Below, piece by piece: positions 22,401 to 29,565 of a stretch of 64,000 nucleotides of DNA; positions within the stretch are counted from its first letter, which is position 1, and each line of letters opens with the position of its first letter. The stretch is from JAGNLA01 sp964639885 (GTDB lineage Bacteria > Caldisericota > Caldisericia > JAAYUI01), in assembly GCA_964639885.1 (NCBI GenBank), contig CAZXEH010000004.1:1-64000 (forward strand). The letters are read 5' to 3'. Under the pieces are notes generated by a model. It saw nothing but the letters and a program-made list of their open reading frames with translations. It was not told the origin of the DNA and searched no databases. The position numbers and the translations under genes were made by a program.

Positions 22401-25400
22401 CAACAAGTTCTGACTGCACACCTGCTGTGAGAATGTTTGGAGTGAGTGTTGCTGTGAAATCTTCTTTTGCTTCAACCGAGGCTGCTGCCTGACCGGCAAG
22501 GTAAACTTCGTGGCTGAATGTGTTCTGGTCGTTTCTGTTTTTGCCGCCCCAGAACGGTCTGAATGACCTGTCGTTGCTGTCGTCGCCATATTTGTAAGCT
22601 GTTACGGTAATGTCAAGCATTTCATCATCTGCAATGACGTGGTCAGGCGTTACAATTGCCCCCTTGGCACCGAAGTCAATACCGACGGTTGTCGGCGTTG
22701 CTTCTTTGTCAAGGCTGAACATGTAGACTCCGCCCTGTCTGTGGAATGTGCGTGCGTCGATTACACCGCCATCCCATGTTGAGGTAGCAATTTCGTACTT
22801 ACCCATGATTTCGGTTTCATACTGATCAAACGATACTGCTCCGTCACCATTGATGTCGTCTGCAAGATCGTAGCCATTGTATGTCTTTGTGTAGTCCGAT
22901 GATTGTGGTGGGTTGGTTACATATCCGTCGCCTGCACCCGCAAACAGCTTGTCTATTGGATCCATGATTCCGCGATCCTGCCAGACATAAACGTATGCGT
23001 CGTTGCATTCTTTGAAATCCTGTGGGCCCATGCCATATTCTGGTGGTGGTCCTTCGGACTGGATGCCGTAACCTTCAGTAAGGGTGAGTTTGAGTTTTGA
23101 TTCGGTGTTGACAACAAGCTGGTCTGGCATGCCATCAATCTTTATGCCTGAAACGTCGATTCCGTTTGCCGGTGGTGAGACACAGCAATCCTGGAAGACT
23201 TTCTTCACACCGCTTGTGAGCCAGACTGTGATATTGATTCTGCCTGGTCCGATTGGAATGATTTCGTCAAAGATGAAGACCCTTACTCCACCTGGTCTCG
23301 AGACTCTGTTATAAGCAAGCTCTTTACCGACGAACATAAATGGGTTTGTATCTGTTCTGTTAATTCTGTCGCCAACTGTCGTGCAGGCCGGGCTGATTAC
23401 ATTTGTATAGTCGGATGCGCCGAGTTCGTATGCAAGATAGTTTATCGGATTAACAACAATCTTTCCGGTGTAATCGTACTTAATCGGAACAAATCTTAGG
23501 CTCTTGTACTGATAGCCGGTTGTTGATCCTGCAGCTGTTCCAGCCCTGTATTTGACTGTATTTGGTGCCGGGTCAATGTCGAGCGGGGTCATGAATGGGC
23601 CTTCAAACTCTATTCTCTGAACTGTTCCTGTTGCAAAGCTGAGCATGGAACCTTGACCGCGACCCGATGAAAGTTCAAAGTACACACCATAATCGGTAAG
23701 TCCATAGAACTCTGTTCCGAGTTTGTTAAACTTCTGTCTCCACATGGCTGGATATGAATTGTATCCATATCCCCTAAGATTTCCTGAAACTCTGCCAACG
23801 TGAGTCTGACCGCCTGGATATGATCTCATGTCTGTGTTGCTTTCGGAAGAAAGCGGACGAAGTACGCAGTATGGATTGTATCTTGGCATGATCCATCTTG
23901 CCGGGTCATCATTCCTGACCCTTGCAGCACCTGTTGACAAATCCGAATCGGAACCTGTGTATCCAACTGTGCTGAACTGAAGCGCGTGGTCAACAACATA
24001 GAAGTTGTTGAAGTTGAGATCCTGATCCGGCGTGAGCACCTTGAGGGAAACGATATCACAATAGTCGATTGTTTCTGCATACTGCATATAGCGGATGCCT
24101 GGCGGGTTCGACATGTAGTTCATGGAAACTGAGGGATTGTACTGTGATGATCCATTCGACTGAGAAGCCTGCATGACTGCAGACTTGTTGTCTGCAATAA
24201 AGTATGCGCCTGGATTCTTGTCGGTTGTTGAATTGTAGTCAACAACAATGTTTGTTGTGTGAACACGAATGTCGAGTTTTGAATTTGAATTGATCGGCTG
24301 GCAGACGATTGGCATCTGGCCACCCTGCTGTTGGTTTGTCCTGCCTGTGATAAGTGAGTAGACACCGTAGTGGTAGACTTCACCAAGACCGCCGAATGCG
24401 GGGTCCGGATCAAAGAAGCTGCCGTAAGTATCATACAAGTTCACATCACCAAGTGGAGGGAATCCTGAACCGCATATGTCCTTGACTCCTGAGCCGACCG
24501 AGCAGTCAGCGTCACCAACGTCGTAAACGTTTGAACCCCTGGAAATTGAGTTTGATGAGTTGAACAAAGGAACTGCGGTTGCCGACACTGTATCGTTCGG
24601 GTCAAGGCATCCCCTGATCTGAGGATAAAGACTGCTAGAGGATGTTTCGCCAAGAGTCCAGTAGCCGTATGAGCCGTCTTCGTTAACCTGGACGATGTAA
24701 TAGGTTTCAATGTTGACAGACGCATAACGGTTCCATCTCTTCATCATGCACATGTATCTGATACCGGCGCCGTTTACGTTATAGGTGCCTATTGCATTTG
24801 ATGTTCTTGCTGTCGATGTTGTTGCATTGACTGCCATTGCATATCCTGCTGGATCGTTGACGTCATTGGGGTTGTCGTATGCGCTGAGGTTAAGTGTGAT
24901 ATTAGGATATCTGTATGAAAGTGGGTCAACACACGGAGTGTTTGGAACAAGCTTGATTCCTTCCGGTTCTACAGTGAGTTTTGTAAGGCCGAAGCAATCA
25001 TATTTGTCTCCAAGCTGGCAGTTGGATACTTTGTCAACTTCGTACGGCGAGTAGACAATACGGCATGCTCTTGTGTAAGCCTGGTTGTAATACTGGGCAT
25101 AGGCTTCCTTGAGCTCCCATTTCCTGTTCAGCTGCCACGGATCGATGTAGTTGTCTGTATAATAGGCAATTGCTGTAGGATCAACGGTTCTTGTGGCAGA
25201 GTTGTTGAAGTTGATTGAATTTGTAAATCTGCTATCTGGCGGTGCTACAAGGGCTCCACCTTTATCAATGTAGCCTTTTACGAGAACAGGCATTTCCTGT
25301 CCAATGTCATCGATGATTGTTCCCCTGTATGGTGTGAACTCCCAGTCGAGAACCGGATTCTTTGCATCGATTATGCCAACTTTTTCGTAAAGTTCACGGA

Positions 25401-28400
25401 TTGAGTTGAGTGATGAGCCTGTTTCAGTAAAGTCCGTTGAGCGGAGCGAAACATAGAGTACTTCACCCTTAACTGACGGATCTGGCTTGTAGAAGTTGTA
25501 TTCTGCGTCTTCTTTTGAGGAATAGACAACCTGGTATTGGAGAGGGATTGTGTTGAGGATATGTGAATCTGGTCTGTAATAGAGTCTTGATCTCTTGTCG
25601 CCTACGACCTTTCCAGCTACATATTCACCTTCGATTGGGTAGTCGGTTGTTACCTTGATGTGTGAAGTCTGTTCAACTTTGAGTTTTGGGGTCACTTCAA
25701 CATTGAGTCCGACTGATCCCGGAAGAACTTCGGCATCAAGATATCTCTGTGAGCAGTTTCTACCATTTGTCACGCCATAGATTGGGTTTTTGACACGATA
25801 GAAATCACCAGAAAGAACCGATGAACCTGCCGGGTAATATGTATCGCCGATCCATACATCGTTGAGACGAACGGTTGTCGCTCCGCCAACAGGACGGAGA
25901 AGCTGAACATTGTCGATATACGCAGGATCTGTGTTGTCCCAGTATCCCGGGAGGCCATAACCTGTGCCGTCTTCTGCATATCTCACAAAGCCGAAGCCTG
26001 TGCCGATGAGCTGTGCTCCTACTGCAGAAAGCCTTGTGGTAAGGTCAACCTGTGAGAAGAAGCTTGGAAGGTTGAACAAAACGCTTGTTGGGCTGTTCAT
26101 GATTACGTCGATATGGAATGGTGTTGCCCAATTTGTCCAGTTGAATGCTGCGATGTCTTCCGAGTAAACTTCTGCACCATTAACATATCTGCAGAATCTT
26201 GTATAAACCCTGTTGAATCCCTGGTAATTCTGAGGCATTCCCCTGAGAGTGTTCGGACAGTAGGTTCCACCGCCAACACCTGCACCGTTGTAGAGCCACA
26301 TTGATCCGGTTCCATCAACGCTTGGGGCAAACCACATTACGTCAAAGTTTCTGTCGTTGAGGTAACCAAACACCACGCCGACGGCGTTAAATGCGTAATA
26401 TCCGCTAACTGTTCCTGAACCAGTCCAAGTTTCAGTTCTGTAAAGAATATCAAAACCAAAAGTCTGTGTCGGACCTGAAACCATCGATGCATTGTTGATG
26501 GCCATACCTCTGTCAAACCGTGCCGCGTTTGATCCTGTCGGGCTTGCCACAGCAAGATTCCACTGGGTTTCAGTGGCTCCACCGTAGATCATGTTCGGAT
26601 CGGCATAGGAGGTACCACTGCCACATGCTGAGTTTGCTTCGCTTATGAGCGTCCAGTTTGCAGGATCCCATGCGTTTGCCCATGGCGGTGTTGCAATACC
26701 GTTGAAATTGTTGCTGTAAAGCACTGACTGGTTTGAAGCCATTGCTGCATTGAAATAGATTGGTTCACCAATGTCGTATGTTTGGTTTGCCGGCTCACAG
26801 CCATGCTGCTGGTCGTAGTAACGTACAGCTACCGGAATTGAACGGAGCACCCAGCCGAACACTGTCTGCTGTGCAACGTCAACGTCGCCTGATGTTACTC
26901 TTGAGCCTGCTGCGTATGAAACAACGACAAAAGTGTTGTCGATTGTAATATCATTGATGCGGATGTCGCCTTTTGAGATATTTCCCGAAAGGTCGACGTC
27001 ACGGTACATCGGTTCACCAAGACCAAGTGCACCGTCACCGTTGAGGTCGATGTACATTTCATCTGAGAAGAACGGACGTGTAGCGATTGACCAAGAGTAA
27101 TCCTTTGCTGTTTCTTCGTCTTTTGCGCCAACGAACTGTTCTGTGGTGTACCACATTGAGTAATCATCGGAAAGTGATGAACGGATGACATTCGGATCAA
27201 TGTAGCCTGAACCGAGGTTGTTGTTGATTCCGTTATCCTTGAAGATTTCGACTCCGAGATATTCTCTGTAGTCGAACTTGAGGTTTTCAAATGTTGTCGC
27301 CGGAACACGGAATTCTGAACCTGTTGGGTCAAGAACTGTTGTCTTCTGGATTCTCTGAGCTGCTGCAACGATGTCGCCGTTTGCCGTGCGAAGTGCTGCG
27401 GCTGTTTCAGACGGCACCATTCCTTCCCAGAGGTCAGTTTCAACGGTGACATTGTACATGTCTGTATTGCATCCGCCATTGAGAACTTCAAAGAGAACAA
27501 GTCCGTCACTCCACCATGCACCGAGCCAGGTAAGAGAATCGGTTGCATTGCTGAAGCGATGGTTGACCGGGCTCATGCGGATGTCGCCAAGATCTACCTG
27601 AACCTGTCTGTAAACCCAGAGTCCTGCGGCATGTGCGTTTATGACCGTTGTCGTAAGGGTCAGCTGGGTTGCCGACGGGATCGATGCGATTGTGCGAACT
27701 TCCGAGAGATCGAGTCCTGTCCCGTGAATCATGATTCTGTCGCCTACAGCAAGACCGGCGGTCGAGGCAACAGTAAGTGTGTTGCTGCCGGCGGCAAGGG
27801 CTGCGGTAAGCTGTGTTCTGATTCTTGTGAATGAGGAAACTTTTCTATAGGCGAATTCATCGTTTTCAAACCTGACGTTTGGATTTCCCGGGAACTGACC
27901 GTTAGTGTGTACATAGACCGGTGTTCCTGCAGGAGCGTTGACCGAATTGAGTGGAATCAATGCTCTTCCAAAGTCATAGTCAGTGTTTGAAACTACCGTT
28001 GATTGCTTGTAGTTTGCAACATAGTTGCCGATTCCCTTTGGTACCGACATGTTGACACAGCGGATGTCGTTTGTCTGGACGGTGTTGCCATTGTTGCCGG
28101 TTGACTTTCTGTAAACCGGTTCAAACGGGTCAAACCTTGAGTTACCGTTTGCGTCAAAATAGCACTCGGAGCCTTCCTGGCAATTCGGCCAAGCTGCATT
28201 TGATGGGGCAAAGTCGACGGTGTCGAGTTTGAAATCCCAATCGATGTCGCTCTGGGCAACTGTTGTCTTGAGGAACGGGTCATAGGCTGATCTATAGCCG
28301 ACAACGGATGAAAGTGCCGGGAGCGCAGGGTTCCATCCCTGTGCTGGATCTGGAACCGGGTCATAGTCGCACATGTCTGCCCATCCGATTTTCCAGACTC

Positions 28401-29142
28401 TGTCAACAAGATTTCCGTTGTCATCATACTTCCACCAGAAGTAGATTTCAGGCTTTGTTGACGGATCCGTGAAAATCATTTTGTACGGTCCCTGGGTATT
28501 GTTGTTTGGAAGAGGATCAACTGTTCCCTTTGGATTGTAGAGGCATGAGCCTTCTGTGTATGTGCGTATGTTGTTGGGGAGGTAATACATTGGGTCAGCT
28601 GTGATGTCGAGTCCTGGATTGTGGAAGACGCCATCCGGATCGAGCCAGAGGTTGCCTTCCTTATCAATAACTGCATACCAGTGGGCATATGCCTGTGAGG
28701 CACCTGAGCTTGGTGTTACCGTGAGAAAGAACTCAGTCCAGAAAGCATATACATCCATTGTATAGTTGTTGTTGTAGTCGCGGTTTCCCTGTATGAGCCT
28801 TCCAAGCGGATCATAGCCCTGAGTTGGAAGAAGTCTTGGCATTGCATAGGAAGTGCTTGTCGAGGCGCGACCCCAAACCACCTGATTCGGTTTCTGCCAT
28901 GGGAAAAGCTGGTATTCCGAGCCATCTGCACCAGCGGCTGTAACATCTGCCGGCTTGAGAGTGTTCGGGTTTAGATAGCTTCCATCCCTGTCATAACCAA
29001 CTCTGTACCACTTAACACCTACCATTGTGGCAGCTTTGTTTGTAAGGTTGGTCCTGACACCAGAATCAGCCTTGACAACCCAAGTTGATGCAAGGGTGAA
29101 AACCATTGCCAGTGCAACAATCAACGTCGTAAATTTCTTCAT
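19447..29142 (-). CDS. Giant secreted surface protein, paralogue C (3,231 aa)
   Basis: A complete member of the giant family. The ATG at 29142 follows AAAAGGAGAG and opens a signal peptide (MKKFTTLIVALAMVFTLAS, then KADS). Modules in order: N-terminal module (WYRVGYDRDG, LWLDPDGVFHN); calcium-loop-like repeats (YFDANGNSRFDPFE, DLNGDGALGLGE, DVDLSGNISKGDIRINDI); a GSNTLTV/VGDRIMI beta module near 443-515; a LamG/lectin-like insert near 805-1085, the same place as the insert of A; KVEQTSHIKV; FTPYRGT near 1264; NPNDVNDPAG; VDHALQ; YPGGQTH; QDCC; the EF-hand loop DINGDGAVSFDQ near 2096; DPHPDD; LPQYYW; DSRDLP; an Ig-like domain near 2840-2930; two glucodextranase-B-like domains; and a stalk domain at about 3110-3231. 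It has its own sigma-54 promoter and is likely the first gene of a C-B-A transcript. Structural surface role inferred. Confidence 0.93.
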   Translation of the reverse strand: MKKFTTLIVALAMVFTLASTWVVKADSGVRTNLTNKAATMVGVKWYRVGYDRDGSYLNPNTLKPADVTAAGADGSEYQLFPWQKPNQVVWGRASTSTSYAMPRLLPTQGYDPLGRLIQGNRDYNNNYTMDVYAFWTEFFLTVTPSSGASQAYAHWYAVIDKEGNLWLDPDGVFHNPGLDITADPMYYLPNNIRTYTEGSCLYNPKGTVDPLPNNNTQGPYKMIFTDPSTKPEIYFWWKYDDNGNLVDRVWKIGWADMCDYDPVPDPAQGWNPALPALSSVVGYRSAYDPFLKTTVAQSDIDWDFKLDTVDFAPSNAAWPNCQEGSECYFDANGNSRFDPFEPVYRKSTGNNGNTVQTNDIRCVNMSVPKGIGNYVANYKQSTVVSNTDYDFGRALIPLNSVNAPAGTPVYVHTNGQFPGNPNVRFENDEFAYRKVSSFTRIRTQLTAALAAGSNTLTVASTAGLAVGDRIMIHGTGLDLSEVRTIASIPSATQLTLTTTVINAHAAGLWVYRQVQVDLGDIRMSPVNHRFSNATDSLTWLGAWWSDGLVLFEVLNGGCNTDMYNVTVETDLWEGMVPSETAAALRTANGDIVAAAQRIQKTTVLDPTGSEFRVPATTFENLKFDYREYLGVEIFKDNGINNNLGSGYIDPNVIRSSLSDDYSMWYTTEQFVGAKDEETAKDYSWSIATRPFFSDEMYIDLNGDGALGLGEPMYRDVDLSGNISKGDIRINDITIDNTFVVVSYAAGSRVTSGDVDVAQQTVFGWVLRSIPVAVRYYDQQHGCEPANQTYDIGEPIYFNAAMASNQSVLYSNNFNGIATPPWANAWDPANWTLISEANSACGSGTSYADPNMIYGGATETQWNLAVASPTGSNAARFDRGMAINNASMVSGPTQTFGFDILYRTETWTGSGTVSGYYAFNAVGVVFGYLNDRNFDVMWFAPSVDGTGSMWLYNGAGVGGGTYCPNTLRGMPQNYQGFNRVYTRFCRYVNGAEVYSEDIAAFNWTNWATPFHIDVIMNSPTSVLFNLPSFFSQVDLTTRLSAVGAQLIGTGFGFVRYAEDGTGYGLPGYWDNTDPAYIDNVQLLRPVGGATTVRLNDVWIGDTYYPAGSSVLSGDFYRVKNPIYGVTNGRNCSQRYLDAEVLPGSVGLNVEVTPKLKVEQTSHIKVTTDYPIEGEYVAGKVVGDKRSRLYYRPDSHILNTIPLQYQVVYSSKEDAEYNFYKPDPSVKGEVLYVSLRSTDFTETGSSLNSIRELYEKVGIIDAKNPVLDWEFTPYRGTIIDDIGQEMPVLVKGYIDKGGALVAPPDSRFTNSINFNNSATRTVDPTAIAYYTDNYIDPWQLNRKWELKEAYAQYYNQAYTRACRIVYSPYEVDKVSNCQLGDKYDCFGLTKLTVEPEGIKLVPNTPCVDPLSYRYPNITLNLSAYDNPNDVNDPAGYAMAVNATTSTARTSNAIGTYNVNGAGIRYMCMMKRWNRYASVNIETYYIVQVNEDGSYGYWTLGETSSSSLYPQIRGCLDPNDTVSATAVPLFNSSNSISRGSNVYDVGDADCSVGSGVKDICGSGFPPLGDVNLYDTYGSFFDPDPAFGGLGEVYHYGVYSLITGRTNQQQGGQMPIVCQPINSNSKLDIRVHTTNIVVDYNSTTDKNPGAYFIADNKSAVMQASQSNGSSQYNPSVSMNYMSNPPGIRYMQYAETIDYCDIVSLKVLTPDQDLNFNNFYVVDHALQFSTVGYTGSDSDLSTGAARVRNDDPARWIMPRYNPYCVLRPLSSESNTDMRSYPGGQTHVGRVSGNLRGYGYNSYPAMWRQKFNKLGTEFYGLTDYGVYFELSSGRGQGSMLSFATGTVQRIEFEGPFMTPLDIDPAPNTVKYRAGTAAGSTTGYQYKSLRFVPIKYDYTGKIVVNPINYLAYELGASDYTNVISPACTTVGDRINRTDTNPFMFVGKELAYNRVSRPGGVRVFIFDEIIPIGPGRINITVWLTSGVKKVFQDCCVSPPANGIDVSGIKIDGMPDQLVVNTESKLKLTLTEGYGIQSEGPPPEYGMGPQDFKECNDAYVYVWQDRGIMDPIDKLFAGAGDGYVTNPPQSSDYTKTYNGYDLADDINGDGAVSFDQYETEIMGKYEIATSTWDGGVIDARTFHRQGGVYMFSLDKEATPTTVGIDFGAKGAIVTPDHVIADDEMLDITVTAYKYGDDSNDRSFRPFWGGKNRNDQNTFSHEVYLAGQAAASVEAKEDFTATLTPNILTAGVQSELVDPTKPLTFTLKDANQQPVDLTTGIPDSKGDSLVKIDPMWMHLFKDPHPDDQYYYKGQILPQYYWLRTDLHNDDYSAIGNKKLYGWARNPFMPIRFSYNAKEGQYTFAGFVANDKGQFMVHIYSPDRKHKAIVPVNVELPIVSYEISTLDAAGQRSSTTFAVPGNAGDPDFVMTAVDVRRYDITVTIKTAEGQLIQGLAQSTSVCEGGGGMYARWTPFFTRERHYDWFTSPSTSFGSYTRATGQYPETNYWLTSIGGRSYQTFAFDLFNNGYKGDEYGEVVTPGGYWSDSGIRLNGRTGLYAAYYPTVNRVYPDGTYARFQAWDGPFDKPSAAPEGYGVGCIYNNEYEKLYVFGDLSKDFRLTYRDSLNINNRGQGSFQYFADDECKVGVLVGVSEWGLMPEFSDVYGGAQPYTDPYMPQRTTTRFTHTMNGSYFIGTNDGAYYLDWDAMPNKIAEVKYPKIVVRWAETNQEVSKQYLDKDNYDLAYGIENHLVLEVFPADSRDLPVIAGAAISIGYYNTYEHPWGSPRHETFIFGHILPSPINPRSRIAQVYFTPTGTGKNLASVDLWSYQYQQWPVDHAYEIINFDIIMSLQILADTPENLKVGKPGKLVVTVVETANNPNMPNIVSGATVHIKGAGVEAEKKTDKDGKAEFMITPTERGRIVITASYESMKDTYDVVYVESYVAPPMLDVSPVSPVIASNSITIDGRTNEGCRVTVSGKPATVDEKGQFKATVKLNPGMNNIVVVATNALGQSVTKVVRIESKTTPSGIVIDKLGDFENVKQIRIRGHVEPGTKVEVTNKTNGVSGTVTVVNDTFTCDIDVAPGTNDFDVKATDKVGQVSTATANVYIWTTKSVKIQLGSKVAVVDGIPVSMASAPVVKGGNGFVPLADLVPMLIPGTAQPVTAGTAVTVTFGSHTLTLTLNQATAMLDSAPIALKAAPYVVNGIVMFPITNLNLLTGNEANVTVEVLNDAASKTITITRRW

Positions 29143-29400
29143 TTACGCTCTCCTTTTCCAAGGTCTTGCAGTCCAATCGGACTGGGGCAAAACATGAGAC
29201 CCAAAGAGTATTCTTTCCATCAACTCATTTAACATCAATAGACTCCTACCCGGAGCCACGGGACACAGCAAACCAACTGTGCAAAAAAATCATCCAATCT
29301 TCTGCTGGCGGAAAACATAAGCCAGAAAAGACATCAACCTGACATAAAAGGTTTTACGTTAACCTTTTGCCAGGCATCAAGTCTTCCGATTAATAATATA
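29143..29400 (-). other. Structured 5' leader of gene C (about 247 nt)
   Basis: The stretch from the predicted sigma-54 start near 29390 to the ATG holds no gene. It can form several hairpins on the minus strand: AAAAGGTT/AACCTTTT (29346-29353 with 29361-29368) close to the 5' end, CTGGC/GCCAG near 29303-29325, CCCG/CGGG near 29250-29265, and CAGTCC/GGACTG just upstream of the ribosome site. A 5'-proximal hairpin would be expected to stabilise a long mRNA; any regulatory ligand is unknown. Confidence 0.45.
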
Positions 29401-29416
29401 TGCAATTTTCATGCCA
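29401..29416 (-). promoter_or_regulatory. Sigma-54 (-24/-12) promoter of gene C
   Basis: The minus strand reads TGGCATGAAAATTGCA, matching the sigma-54 consensus TGGCAC-N5-TTGCA. The invariant GG and GC dinucleotides are separated by exactly 10 bases. The predicted start is near 29390. A second site of the same form precedes gene D. Transcription would need RpoN and an AAA+ enhancer-binding protein, neither of which is encoded in the window. Confidence 0.8.
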
Positions 29417-29565
29417 ACACCAACAGTGCATGAAACTGCTGTTTTTCTGGTATTGGATGTTTTGGGAGCATGGTGAGAAGATACTATTTTGTATGATAGT
29501 TTGGGTGCTATGATTACATTGTGAGTTAATAATAACAATATGTGCCGTATTGGATACACTCATGA
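29417..29565. other. Upstream region of the gene C promoter; possible activator palindrome
   Basis: No gene is visible between the sigma-54 site and the end of the upstream gene. An interrupted palindrome, ACTAT-N8-ATAGT at 29483-29500, lies about 70-85 bp upstream of the -24 element, where enhancer-binding proteins usually bind. I see no U-tract terminator for the upstream gene here. Confidence 0.3.
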
